Positions 38,250-49,463 of a stretch of DNA of 64,000 nt are shown in pieces. The notes below the pieces were generated by a model. The model had not been told where the DNA came from, ran no database searches, and saw nothing but the letters and a program-made list of their open reading frames with translations. Position numbers and translations under genes: made by a program. Origin of the DNA: Pleurodeles waltl (lineage: Eukaryota > Chordata > Amphibia > Caudata > Salamandridae); contig NC_090450.1 in NCBI RefSeq assembly GCF_031143425.1, positions 172,469,272-172,533,271 of the forward strand, given 5' to 3'. Positions within the stretch are counted from its first letter, which is position 1; each line of letters opens with the position of its first letter.

Positions 38250-39154
38250 TTATAGGTAGTATTCTTGGGTGCAGACCAAACAGTAAAATGGAGATACTCC
38301 TGTAGCCATGTGGACACTGTTGTTATATACAAATTCAACAAGAGGTAGAGCCTTATCCCAATCAGTAGACCATGTGTCAATGTAACATTTCAGGATTTGC
38401 TCCAGTGATTGGTTGGCACGTTCCGTCTGCCCATCCGTTTGTGGATGATGTGCAGAGGACAAGCAGACATCCATACTGACAGAGGAACAGAAGCTACGCC
38501 AAAACTGTGATATAAATTGGGGCCCATGATCGGAAACAATTGTGGTGGGCTACCCATGAAGCCGTACAATGTGTTGGACAAACAAATCAGAGAGCTTGGA
38601 AGCCGTAGGGAGGCATTTTAATGGAACAAAATGAGCCAGTTTAGTTAGGTAATCTACAACCACCCATATGACAGTGTGTCCATTGGAAGCTGGGAGATCA
38701 GAAATAAAATTCTTCTTATGGTATGCCACGGGGCCACCGGAATTGGCAAGGGAAGTAACAATCTTGTGGCTGGAGTATGTGGGGTCTTAGCCAGAACACA
38801 GGTGGAAGAAGTCTGGACGTAGCTTCTGACATCCTGCACAAGTGTGGGCCACCAAAACCACCTTTGACAGCGATCTAACATCTTTTTCTCACATGGGTGA
38901 CCTGCAAGGACAGAATCATGTCCCCAATGTAAAACTGTATCCCGTAATTCTTTGTTAGGGACATACAACTGATCAGCATGGCATAATAAACCCTTTTTTT
39001 CATACACATCAGTTGAACAGGGAACCTTGTGTTGGGCTACCCGTATTTTCACAAGGAACTCTTGGGAAGTGCACACAGCCATGATTTTTACTTGGGGTAT
39101 AATGCTTCTGACCTGTTCTAGCGCAACATCAGAGGAGAAACCTATCCTACACAA
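38250..39154 (-). pseudogene. Gypsy integrase relic
   Basis: The N-terminal zinc-binding region (38.7-39.0 kb) keeps two His (HWGHDSVLAGH) and one Cys. The first Cys of the usual C-x2-C has become Ser (SSTC). In the catalytic core the first acidic residue lies after a frame change near 38.7 kb and reads KNFISDLP where the family has an MDF-type box, so Asp appears as Asn. The second box (IVSDHGPQF) and the third (HPQTDGQTERAN) are present, though a stop precedes IVSDHG. The integrase would insert element DNA; this one cannot. Confidence 0.82.
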
Positions 39155-39232
39155 CGTGTCTGCCTTTTGTTGTGTAGTACCAGGCCTATAGGTGATTATG
39201 AAGTCAAACTCATTAACAAATAGAAGCCAGCG

Positions 39233-40346
39233 TTATTGACGAGGTGTCAGGGCCTTGGTTGCTTGAAAAAACTGTAAATTAAGGTGATCTGTGTAAATAG
39301 TTACGGTTTGTCTAGCTCCTAGTAGGTGGTGACGCCACTCTTGGAAGGGAAGCTTGATGACCAGAAGTTCCCGCTCTGCCACCGTGTAATTTTGCTCTGC
39401 AGGTAGCAAATTATTTGAGAAGTAAGCTACTGGATGGAAATGCCCAGACCCAGGATCTCGTTGGGACAAGACACCATCCACTGCCATTTGGGAAGCGTCT
39501 GCTTCTACGAAAAATGGCTGAGCCGGGTCGGGATGATGGAGAATGGGTGCTTCAGTGAATGTGTTTTTAAGATGTTGGAAGGCTTTCTCAGCTTCTGCTT
39601 CCCAGAGGAACTTAACCCCCTTTCGTAGGAGACGAGTTGTGGGAGATACCACAGTAGAAAAGTGGGGCATAAATCTCCAATAAAAATTATCGAAGCCCAA
39701 AAACTGCTGCACTTCCTTGATGGATCTTGGGGCTACCCAATCAAGGATGGCCTGTACCTTGGACCTATCCATGGAAATTTCATTGGGAGTGATCACATAT
39801 CCCAGGAATTCTACAGTTGTAGTGTGAAAAACACATTTTTCCAGCTTGGCGAAGAGATGATGCTTACAAAGCCGTTGTAAAACTGCTCTTACATGCACTA
39901 AATGTTCCTCAGTGGAAGATGAATAGATCAAAATGTCATCTATGTATACCACTACACAGATATCCTGAAACTCCTGCAGCACTTCATTGTTGAAAAATTT
40001 AAACACTGCAGGAGCATTACACAACCCGAAGGGCATCAATGTGTACTCGAAGAGTCCAAATTTAGTTCGGAACACCGTCTTACACTCATCCCCCTTCATC
40101 ACTCCGATGAAGTGTTAGGCGCCCGGAGGTCGAGTTTAGTATAAATGGTCGACTGTCTTACCTGATCTAAAAGTACCAGGATCAACGGAAGAGGATAGCA
40201 ATTTTTTATGGTCACTTTGTTCACTGCGCGTAATCTATACAGGTGCGCAGCTCGCGATTCTTCCTGGGCACGAAGAACAAAGACGACGATACTGGTGACG
40301 TTGAATGATGAATGAAACCCTTGGCCAATAGATCATCCAGGTAGTC
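39233..40346 (-). pseudogene. Gypsy reverse transcriptase and RNase H relic
   Basis: The open frame at 39233-40102 (289 residues) has FGLFEYTLMPFGLCNAP, VVVYIDDILIYS (the YIDD catalytic box), FLGYVITP and a thumb. RNase H follows with EADASQMAVDGVLSQRD, ERELLVIK and IYTDHLNLQFF. Upstream to about 40346 the fingers region survives only in pieces ([20 protein letters not shown]) with stops and shifts. A stop after TPRQ separates RNase H from the integrase. The YIDD and RNase H acidic residues remain visible. Confidence 0.88.
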
Positions 40347-41067
40347 TCACAGGTATCGATTCTCAGGTTCAGAAAGAGCATACACTCTTCTACATGGTAG
40401 CTTTGCCCCTGGAATCAAGTCTATACGACAATCGTATGACCTATGTGGCGGCAGCTGGGTGTCCTTCTGTTCACTAAAGACATCATGGAAGTCTTTATAC
40501 GGTGCAGGAATGGCCAGTGTGTCGTCTGGCTTGATAGCCCTACTATGTGTGGACCCACAATGCAAGGGTGTCACTAGTAATGGTTTGTCTTGGTAACAGG
40601 AGTGCCAGCAATGTTTAGAGTCTAATATCACTGTCCTTGCTGCCCAGTCAATTTTGGGATTGTGTAACTGAAGCCAGGGTATCCCCAAAATTGCTCCAAA
40701 TACTGGGGTCTCTATGAGGTCAAACTGAATTTGTTCTGTATGGTTGTTTGCACAAAGCATGGACAAGGGTGTTGTTTGATAAACGATAAGCCCGGAGGAC
40801 AATTCTGAGCCATCCACGGTTCTGACTGGTTCAGGGACGTCTTTTCTGACAGTCGTAATATTTAGGGTTTTAGCCAAACCCAAGTCTAAAAAAGTTTCCG
40901 GTAGCCCCAGAGTCAAGCAATATGGGAATGACCTTATGAACCTGAGGGGACAACACTAACGTCACAATAAGAGTTCGATGTCGAGGTACTGGACTGGTGG
41001 TATTAGCCAGAAGATGTGAGACCGTATTGAAAGAAATGCTCAATAAAATGTTCTCAGAAGTTATCAA
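40347..41067 (-). pseudogene. Gypsy aspartic protease and linker relic
   Basis: The frame at 40870-41067 ends ILLDSGATGNFF; DSG is the active-site triad of retroelement aspartic proteases, which cut the polyprotein. A shift leads to the frame at 40347-40916, which continues the protease (FGAILGIPWLQLHNPKIDW, the flap-distal ILG..WL box). It then enters the RT connection (HDVFSEQKDTQLPPHRSYDC) typical of Ty3/Gypsy. Confidence 0.85.
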
Positions 41068-41153
41068 GCCAGTTAGTTTTCCACCTGAACAGGAAGAGAG
41101 AATTCAGGCCCTGTTACTGCTCCGATGGCTTTCTTTGGAGCAGTAGGCTTGTT

Positions 41154-42138
41154 AGGACATTCCCGAGCAAAATGCCCTGCCTTACTGCAGTATAAACACA
41201 GTTTAAATCTTTTCATATGTGCTTTCTCTTCCTTAGATAGTGGGCCCGCACACTGCTAATTTGAATGGGCTCAGATGTATCATGAGTGGGAATCGTGGAT
41301 TCCTTTTTCTCAGTTTTGAGCAAGTGTGATCCAATCGTACCACTAGGTCAATGAACTCGGAACACTTCGTAGGAGGCTCCAATATTTGGGCTAGAACATC
41401 CTTGAGATCGTCCAGAAGGCCACGATGGAAGAGGGAGATCCTCTTCTCCTCGGGCCACTCAGTCTCTGCCACCAACCAATTGAAAGAGGTGCTATAGGAC
41501 AGTAGATCCTAGTTTCCCTGACGCAAATTCAGCAACTCATTGTCACTGGCTTGCACGAAGAGGTGTTTGGCGAACAGTTCTTGCAAGGGTTCCTTGAACT
41601 GGTTGAAATCATACAGTATAGGGTCATTGCGCTCCACTAGCGGAATAGACCAATTAGCTATATTGCCTCCCAAATAAGATATAATAAAAGCTACCTTTGC
41701 AGCATCGTTTGGGAATGCAGCTGCCTGACACAAAAACTGTATCTGGCACTGGTTAAGAAAAATGTTGAACATGGCACTATCTCCAAAAAACCTTTCTGTA
41801 GGACCTAAGGGCACAGGGGTTGGTGTTGTGACCATTACCTGCATGGGTTGTGTGGTGGAAGTCGGGCCTGAATTGGGTCTAGGAACATGATTAGACAGGT
41901 CAAACCGAGGGGCCTGTAGTACTGGAGATCTTTGTTTTAGTTTGACTCCTCCCCAGGGGGTGTCTTGTGGTTTATACCGCTGTAGTTCAGTGTGCAACTC
42001 CAGGTTCTCCTGATTTAAGGAAATAACTTCCTTCTGTAATCCCGCTAGGGCCCTAGTAAAATCTAATAAAGATGGAGCACCCTGAGCTGCTGGTAAAGCC
42101 TGTGCTAAACCTTTGAAAGTACCCATTGAGGAATCCAT
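41154..42138 (-). pseudogene. Gypsy gag relic with zinc knuckle
   Basis: The frame at 41509-42138 (209 residues) starts with an ATG 37 bases after the 5' LTR. It contains a helical N-terminal stretch (LQKEVISLNQENLELHTEL), then a Pro/Thr-rich linker, and the capsid-type block (PTERFFGDSAMFNIFLNQCQ, ANWSIPL). The frame at 41233-41475 continues it (KRISLFHRGLLDDLKDVLA). At 41154-41200 a CCHC zinc knuckle reads CLYCSKAGHFAREC, the nucleocapsid RNA-binding motif. Breaks separate the three parts. Confidence 0.85.
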
Positions 42139-42174
42139 CGGCCAGGCAGCCCTGTATGTTGTGGCTTGGCTTTA

Positions 42175-43081
42175 TGCCGAGACGGGGAAACTCACCTGAA
42201 AAGCAGGATGTCTGCAGGGGCGATGGTATGCCCCCGACCTCCTGGAACACCTCTCGGCACTTCCTGGTGGACACAGAAACCCTGGCAGGTGTTCCAAAAG
42301 CAAAGGGGAAGTGGAAGAGAAAGAGACAAAACACTTCCACCTCTTGCTGGTCCAGCCAGGCACCCTGTAGAGTTAGTGCACTCAACTTCCTTGAAACTGA
42401 ATCTCTCTTTCTGATATGGGCACGGGAGCGGTAGAAGAACACTGGGATGCTCCAGCACTTTTCTTGGATAATAATAACTGTTGGCACAATTACTAACACT
42501 GCATTACCAAAAACCCAAACTGAGTACCATAACAATAAGTACTGCAACACTAGGGCTGGCTTCAAAGAGAATCACTGAAATACACCAGCTGTTCTAGGAA
42601 AGCGCGGCGCTCAAAGAACAATACTAGTCACTTAGCTTCAGTCTTTTCTGAATGCCTGGTGTCAGCTGGTACAGGAAGGAAGAAAAAAATTGCCTCAAAA
42701 GTCCTGAATACGAGGATGACAGCCGGGGCTGCACTGCCAAGTCAGATGCTGAGATCAGGAGGCAAAACAAAGCCAAGCAGGGAGGCATGCTTCACTCTGC
42801 TATTTATAGCCAATCAGGAAAGCAATTGAGTTTCCACATGTGGATAAGTCACCACACCCAATTAGAAGCACATGTCTACACCACACCCAATTAGAAGCAC
42901 CTTTCTACACCTGCTCACATTAGCAAACAAGCATTGGTAAACAAGCATTGATAAAACCAACTGTGTAACACAGCACATTATGCTTTCTTCGAAACATGAA
43001 GGTTTAACCAAGAACAGAGATATGATTTAAACCGAATGCCTGGGGATGCTAACGTAGGAGGCACCTTGGGGATTCCTGACA
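42175..43081 (-). repeat. Gypsy 5' LTR (907 bp, with internal deletions)
   Basis: On the element strand it starts TGTCAGGAATCC and ends GTCTCGGCA. It is shorter than its partner, mostly because of one 459-bp gap. The two LTRs are identical when an element inserts, so this copy lost sequence, or the other gained it, after insertion. Confidence 0.9.
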
Positions 43082-43086
43082 GTGTG

Positions 43087-44140
43087 TAGTAATGCGTAAG
43101 CTCATCATGTATTTCTTGATGGGTATGTAGCAAGTTACCCGCCACAGAGCGTAACGCCAATAATGGGATGGCGGTGCCCTCTTCTCGTATCAGCCACACC
43201 AGTAATCGTCCTGATTGGTCCGCCACAGCATGCATGCGGGCTGAATGTGCAGCATAATTAAGGCATCGCAGATGCTCTAACAGGGATACACGTTCCCTGT
43301 GACTATCCGCTAGGGTGCGTCGCCCCTCTGGTTTGGGCAACGCATGCGCTTCATGACCCAATAGAGTTTCCTCTATTCGCGTCAGACTGGCCTCAATCGT
43401 CTTACCCATGTTCCATTGCACAACCAATCAGTGGCCCCGGAACGTCACCTCAAGCGCGTCCCATTCCAGATGCCTCGATTAGGCCGTCTGGGTGTTGTTT
43501 TCAAAATATGTCACAATGGCCTTGCCAAGAGACTCGCAAAAGGAAGGTTCCTCCAGCGCCTCTGGCCACAAACGCCATATGGAAATGACTGGGACTAGAA
43601 CATCCCCCACCATCTGCATGTATTGTGGATTATGGTCTGAGTGTGCACAACACAAATAATCTGTGTGCGAGATGGTGGATATTAGGTTCTCACTGCAGAG
43701 GATTCTGTCTAGTCGCACATAGAGATCATGTGGGGCGGAATAATAGGAGTATACGCGGTTTCGGCTGTGGCGATGACTCCATACATCTGCCAAGCGCCAA
43801 TCCTGAAGACAATTATGGAGGGACGTTGCAGCATATACTACAGGCGTCACGAGAAGGGGTGGGAAAGAGCAGCCCAAGTCCAGGTCAATGATGCTATTAA
43901 AGTCTCCCCCCAAGAGCCACGGGATGTCACTCCACCGGGATAGGACACCAGATAGTTTGTGGGAAAAGGACAAATACAAAGTGGCCGTCAGCTTCTTTTA
44001 CCTGCTCCTCAGCTAGGAGAGGGGTACCTTGTTTAATCAATATGAGAGCTCCTCCTGCAAAATAGGAGTAATATGTTGCAATCAGCTGTCCGCGCCATGT
44101 CTGGCTTACAGAGATCATTTTAGGCTCTGGCCTCCTTACT
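43087..44140 (-). pseudogene. LINE ORF2, endonuclease and linker
   Basis: Near 44.1 kb the frame reads MISVSQTWRGQLIATYYSYFAGGALILI, the strand-rich part of the endonuclease after the catalytic Glu. The frame at 43479-43979 carries LLGGDFNSIIDLDLG (catalytic Asp/Asn), YSYYSAPHDLYVRLDRIL and HSDHNPQ (catalytic Asp-His). The frame at 42978-43427 (element part from 43087) is the linker that precedes the RT in Tx1/L1 proteins. The N-terminal endonuclease strand with the WN and QET boxes is missing because of 5' truncation. The gypsy element interrupts right after the linker. Confidence 0.78.
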
Positions 44141-44239
44141 GAAGGCAGCCAGTCACCCCCTCCAAATTCTGCCCCCACTCCACCTCCCTCTTCCCTTGCC
44201 AAATCCTCCATTCCCCTACCTACCGCAAGCACACAGATA

Positions 44240-45060
44240 CATTTGCATGCATCCACCTTAACACACACAAGCAGCACACATAAACACAAACACCATAGGA
44301 AACACCAGCATGCAGGCACTCAACATACACCCACACACACAACATCAGCCATTACTTCCCCAGACACCCCCACCACCCCCTCCAATCCACACACAGCAAG
44401 CATACCCACAGGCACCACCATAACAGGCAGTGACACATCCAACACACCCACCATATCCACAGACATTACTCCAACAGACATACTGACATCCACCACATCC
44501 ATCATACTTGCAGACACCACCCCAAAAGTCAGACATCCACCACATCATCATACCTGCAGACACCAACCCAATAGACACAGAAATATCCACCACTACAAGC
44601 ATACCTGCAGACACCACCACGACACACACACATCCACCACTCCATCTCCGAGCCCCTGAAAACATGGAAACATCCACACTCGCACACACAACAGACACCA
44701 CCTAAACAAAAGCATACCTCACACACGAACACACCCAAGGCATCTACACCCACACACCAGATAATCACTCCCTCAGCCTCCAAATCTGCAACCCCTTCTG
44801 ATGACCATCCTCATATCCCAAAGGAGAGTTTCCTTTTTGACCCCCTTTCCCAAACCGAAGAGGCCCGACCCACATCTCAACCCATCCATTCCATATCCAA
44901 GACATCCTCTGTCACACCTGCATCCCCTGCAAACACCCATACCCCTCCCCCAAGAAGAAGCCCACCTCGCCTAAGAAAGAGTCCACCCCTCCCAAACCCA
45001 AATCAACCAATCCTAAATCTGAAACACCCCTCCACCCCCAAGGATGATCCCTGAGGTGCC
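44240..45060 (+). repeat. CA/CCA-rich low-complexity stretch, possible Pro/Thr-rich coding remnant
   Basis: The plus strand is rich in ACACC, CCACA and CAC words and gives a 138-residue Thr/Ser/Pro/His-rich frame (44243-44659), then Lys/Pro-rich text (about 44940-45050). It could be the C-terminal part of the Harbinger accessory protein lying beyond the LINE insertion, or a simple-sequence expansion. An AATAAA at 45192-45197 lies downstream. I cannot decide between these. Confidence 0.4.
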
Positions 45061-46325
45061 TGCCTACCCACTTGATGCCCCTTCCCGCTGAGTTTGCCTG
45101 GCAGTAATAGGAGTCAAGTGTGGGCACAATCATGTGCAATGATTTTCTGATGGACTGGTCAATGGCTGTTGCTATTATGCAATTTCTGGTTAATAAACCC
45201 AAATTGTTGTTTTTTAGGGAACACATTTGTCCTGCAAATCCTTTACTACCTTTCTGTTGTTCCAGAGTAATTTGTGTTGTCTGCCTACAGTTGTGGGTGT
45301 TTCAGCCTGATTGCTCATCCATTTGCTGTTGTTTGCAAAATCTGACTTTGTGGGCAGTGCTGGTGTCAGCCAGGATAAAGGTAGATGATGACTGTATGGA
45401 CATGTGTTTGTTAATGCAATTGTGGTGTCATTGTATTGTGTTCTGTTTGGTATGGTAAGTATTTCATCTTGTGTTGTCCAGTGTCAGCATGTATGGTGTT
45501 AGACTTGTCCCCCTGATATGGATTGTAGATTTATCTCATTTGTTGCAGTTTTAGTTTTCTTTCTGCATAAATGGAGGGTGTTCAATTGTGCTACTTTTGT
45601 TTGCATTTGACTGTGCATGTGTCCATTTTGATGTATGAACCTTGCAGCTACTTCATCTAGTGATGCTGTTGTATGTGCTTTCTTGACTTGCACTTCCACA
45701 TTCTGCAGCTAGGCATGTCACTTGGCTCTAGTATTGTTTGTCCCTGAGATACATATAGGGTCCGTTCCTGTGCAAATGTTGTTTAGCGGCATGTGCAAAG
45801 TGTTATGTGTCCCAGGGCAGCATCCTTCCCTGAGTGCTCCTGATGCCCCCATCCCTATTCTGCAGATATTGTTTGCATGGTGAGCTTTAGATATTTGTCT
45901 CTCTAATTATTTTGCATCCCATTGTCCTTCCATTGTGTTACAATGGAGGGGTGATGTGTGGATCCATACCAGGACTGTTTAATGGGAGTGGTGTTTGTGT
46001 TAGATGACACATCCATACTTATGTGTGTTGAATCTGACAACAGTCCATGGCATGTGTGTGAAGTGAGGGTGTGAGTTGTATTGATAGATGTGATGTTGCT
46101 GTGTTGGTATTGTTGTATGACACAGTGTTGTGTACACTTCACTGTCCCTGTGCCTAAGATGTGCAGATGTGTGTTTTTGTGTAGTGTAGTATTGTAGTGC
46201 AATGTGAGTAACGTGCCCAAAGGAGGCGTTTACCGACTGAGAATGTGTCCTTCTATTTGAATGATTCCGACTGTGTACACAATGACATGTGTACTTGATG
46301 TCCGTAGCTAGGCGGGTGTACTTAC
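45061..46325. other. Harbinger interior without recognised gene
   Basis: No domain is visible. If the transposase gene started at 46408 on the minus strand, this stretch would hold its first intron, and the rest of that gene is not found. Confidence 0.4.
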
Positions 46326-46408
46326 GGATGGTGATTTTGTCGCCGTTGCTGGTTCTGCAGTTGTATGGCCAGTAGCAGCATTGGGAAGACTTCCAGTTTG
46401 GGTTCCAT
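46326..46408 (-). pseudogene. Probable transposase start exon of the Harbinger element
   Basis: On the minus strand an ATG at 46408 opens MEPKLEVFPMLLLAIQLQNQ and a basic Arg/Gln stretch, then a GTAAGT donor at 46325. Harbinger transposase genes commonly start with a short exon of this kind, but there is no catalytic domain here to prove it. The rest of the transposase (DDE domain) is absent from the window. The call rests on position near the right end, orientation and the donor site. Confidence 0.4.
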
Positions 46409-46459
46409 GGCGGCTGCGGATGTGCCTGTGTTCCTGAAGGTGAGTGTTGTCTTTAATGT

Positions 46460-46746
46460 TGTTTGTTTCCACCAGGTTTTTCATGGGGGGCAACCGCAGC
46501 AGAAATCCTGACCGTGTGTGACCTCGTAATATGGTTGGAGGAAACATGCTCCCCGCCAACCTGGGGATGCCTACCGCTGGCCGCGGTGGCCCACCCGCAA
46601 TGGCGGGACTGGCGGTGGCTTGGTTGTGTTCCAGTCGGAACACCACCATTGTCATAATATGGTGGTCTACTCTGCCGACCCCGCGGCGGTGTGACCGCTA
46701 CCTTCATCACAGTGGTCCACGGACCATGAAACCCGTAATGAGGACC
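46460..46746. other. GC-rich right terminal region of the Harbinger element
   Basis: The last 290 bp are GC-rich with short inverted GGCGGT/ACCGCC words and end CCCGTAATGAGGACC. The left end near 28960-29200 has the same GC-rich GGCGGTCT/AGACCGCC character. Confidence 0.5.
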
Positions 46747-47079
46747 TCACTGTTGTTTCTTTACATTTTATGTTGTTTGCCTCCTATATAGCTTTGTCAC
46801 TGAGGAGCTTAATGTATTTTGACTATATAGCAGAGTGAGTGCTTCTTTTTACTTTCAGAATAAGCAGTATTCTTTAGAACATCAGCTTTTTGCCCTTGTG
46901 GAACTGTTAATAATTTTATTGTGTAGTACTATATTGCTTAGTTATATGAAGTAGCTTTCACAGTCCAGTCAACTAAATCTAAATGTCACCTTCACTTGGT
47001 ATAGATAATCACACGTTTATGATAAAAAAGGAGGAACAGATCTTCATTCTATCAGAATTCTGACTCCCTTAAAGGAGCC
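46747..47079. other. No gene recognised
   Basis: Short AT-rich spacer with no visible feature. Confidence 0.5.
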
Positions 47080-47462
47080 GAGTGCTATCTTGTAATACAG
47101 AGGGGGCCGTCAAGCACTCTCGGAATGCACACTGTCTACACAGCAGACAGTGTGCATTCCAAGGATGCTAGGCATGGGGGCCCCGCATTGCCCATAACAT
47201 GGACTGTGCAGGGTCCCAACCTGGGGCACCCGCACTTGTTCTTCGCCAGCCTTTTTCCGGTAGTGAAGCCGCCATTAAAAGGATGGTGGAGATCAAGGTT
47301 GTAATCAGCAGGGAGGTGCTGAGTTCAGCACTGCCCTTGCTGATTGCAGCCAAGACCACCATCGTCACCCCGTTGGGATATAGGATCCTGGCGGAGCCGG
47401 CAGTCAGATGGTGGTCCAACCGCCAAACTTGTGACCACCAGCCTCATTTTGAGGCCCATTGA
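47080..47462. mobile_element. Decayed hairpin-type GC-rich element
   Basis: A perfect 16-bp hairpin (47122-47137 / 47145-47160, GGAATGCACACTGTCT) is followed by GGGGGCCCCGCATTGCCCAT and further GC-rich text. Layout and words resemble the hairpin chain at 21939-22544, but most palindromes are broken. Clear ends are missing. Confidence 0.55.
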
Positions 47463-47464
47463 GT

Positions 47465-49290
47465 GTAAAAATATATAGGACAAAAATATCCCAATTACAA
47501 TGGTTAATTATAAATTTACCTTCATTTAACATTATATTAACTCAAAAAGTCACATATGAAAAATATAGATTTTGAATAAAAATGTGAAAAGAAAATTAAT
47601 AATTTAAAAAACTTAAAGAATCACAATACATAAAAATAAATGAAAATAAATAAATGAAAAACATACAAAATAATACATAAAGAATAAAAATTTAATACAT
47701 AGAGAATTAAATAAAAATAATTAATAATTAATATTATTTTAAGACACAACACATACTGTATAATAAATTATAATAAAAATATAGTTATACAATGTAATTA
47801 TGCATTGTTGAAATTAAATATTAAAATACATTACTAAGTTACTAAAATTAATATTAAACTACAAAAAAGTTACAAAATACAATACAAATGAATAAATGTA
47901 TAAAATCACAAAATATCTACAGAAATCTAAAATAAATAAAGAAGAATGTTAAAAAAAATAACCAATATATTCAAAAATATCAGTTAAAACATTCAACAAA
48001 CATTTATAAAGTGGGTATAATTTTAAGAAATATGAACAACTATACCTCAACATTAATAAGCATAAAATTGAAATAAAGAAATATAATGTCAACTGAGCTA
48101 AAATAAAAAAGGAAAGAACCATCAACAATCAAACTTCAACATGAAAAAGCATTTTAAGAGTGTTAGAATTTAGAGAAATAAAATTAACTTTTCCCATTCT
48201 AACCAACAATAGTAGAAATAGTGTTCAACTTTGGAGAGGTCCAATTTATTATTCACACTCCAAACTAAGTAACAGCAGAGAAAGTGTTGGAATTTGAAAT
48301 GGTCTGATTTATTAATACCACTCAATCAACCATAAGGAAAGTGTTGCCCTTTGGAGCGATAAAATCCTACTCAACCAAAGCAACAGTAGAGAAAGTGTTG
48401 AGATTTGCAAGGAAGAATTTTTCTATTCTACTACAACTAAGAAAAGTGTTGGACTGTGGAGGGTCTGATTTGCTATTCATACCCCAAACTAAGCAACAGC
48501 AAGGAAAGTGTGGGAATTTACAAAGGTTAGGTTTACTATTTCCACTCCAACCTAACAGTAGAGAAAGTGTTGATCCTTGTAGGAGTCCCTATAGGGGTCA
48601 GATTTACTATTCCCACTCCAACCTATACAACAGTGAGGATAGTGCTTTACTTAGCTGGACTCCGAATTACTATTTTGAATCCTAAATTTAAAACATCAAA
48701 AAAAAATATTAAAACAATTTAACTCCCTAATTGTATGTAAAAAGAAAAGTATATAAAAATGGGTTTAACTAAAACATTCAAAAACATAAAATAATTGCAG
48801 ATGATACGTAAATTAATAAACATAAACAAAAACGCAATTTCTCAACATTAAAAGGTTTTGTATTATAAAAGAATATAATTAAAAACATATAAATAACATA
48901 TAAATAACAATACAAACATTAAATAAATATTGAATTTAAACATAATACCTATTCATAAAATATAAATTACAAATTATATCCACATAAATCAAATGAACAA
49001 AATTAAAACAATTCAAACATAATATACACAATTCTTAAACACAACAATTAACAAATATTTATTTACAGATTATAAAAATGAATTTTAAAAAATACCTTGA
49101 TACTTTCCTACAAACCAAACAGCCCAACAAAAAGAGAAAATTAAATAATGGATAAACTGCAATTAACATGACAAACAAACAATATGGTCAAAATACTCAA
49201 TAATAAAAAGTATTCAATTAAAAATGTATTTACTGAGCACACAAGCTTACCAATTAAAATATTACTTTGCAACTAAAACAAGATAGATAG
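47465..49290. repeat. AT-rich block with internal minisatellite
   Basis: Long AAATAAA/TTAAT-rich sequence. Inside, about 48190-48660 holds seven or so degenerate units of 60-67 bp, each with AAAGTGTTG, a short variable part, TTTACTATT(C) and CACTCCAAAC/ACC. No gene is present. A short GATA run follows at 49284-49298. Confidence 0.65.
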
Positions 49291-49463
49291 ATAGATGCGC
49301 TTCGTAGGAGTGAAAGGCAGCATGTGAGCCTTGTCAGGGAGGAGAAAACTGCCACTGAGCAAAGCTCAGAAAACCAAGACAGTGATGAATCTGGGGCTAG
49401 CAGTACAAGCCTGAGTAGCACCATTAGCTCTAAAAGTAATTTTTAGATGTTCTGCCTGCTCAA

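Larger units (their letters stand above)
36231..43081 (-). mobile_element. Ty3/Gypsy chromovirus-type LTR retrotransposon (6851 bp)
   Basis: Two LTRs (36231-37657 and 42175-43081) flank gag, protease, RT/RNase H, integrase and a chromodomain in the Ty3/Gypsy order on the minus strand. GTGTG at 36226-36230 is repeated at 43082-43086, a perfect 5-bp target duplication. The element sits within LINE ORF2. A purine-rich tract abuts the 3' LTR. All genes carry stops or shifts. I found no canonical TGG-starting primer binding site after the 5' LTR. Confidence 0.92.
33121..44140 (-). mobile_element. 5'-truncated Tx1/L1-like LINE, interrupted by a gypsy element
   Basis: On the minus strand the order is endonuclease (44.14-43.48 kb), linker (43.43-43.09 kb), then the gypsy insertion, then RT (36.22-35.0 kb), thumb and C-terminal region (35.25-33.82 kb), 3' UTR and an A-rich tail (T-rich at 33121-33165 on plus). 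The endonuclease start is missing, so the copy is 5'-truncated near 44.14 kb. A possible imperfect target duplication is GAAGGCA (about 33110 and 44140). RT style (GTRQGCPLSPLLF, FIW block, terminal C/H motif) fits Tx1/L1. Confidence 0.8.
28960..46746. mobile_element. Harbinger-like DNA transposon, split by a nested LINE and gypsy element
   Basis: The left end reads GGGGCGTCATTACGAG. The right end, on the other strand, reads AGGTCCTCATTACGGG; they share the core TCATTACGNG. Near the left end a Myb/SANT-like gene runs on the plus strand in three exons. Near the right end a short start exon of a probable transposase runs on the minus strand. Harbinger elements typically encode exactly these two proteins. 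The LINE at 33121-44140 interrupts the Myb gene. The transposase core is absent, so the element is non-autonomous. Pairing these two ends as one element is inference from end sequence and gene order. Confidence 0.6.

Noticed and set aside
44243..44659. 138-residue Thr/His/Pro-rich frame as a separate gene
   Set aside because: Simple-sequence composition with frames open on both strands; at most a remnant of the Harbinger accessory gene.
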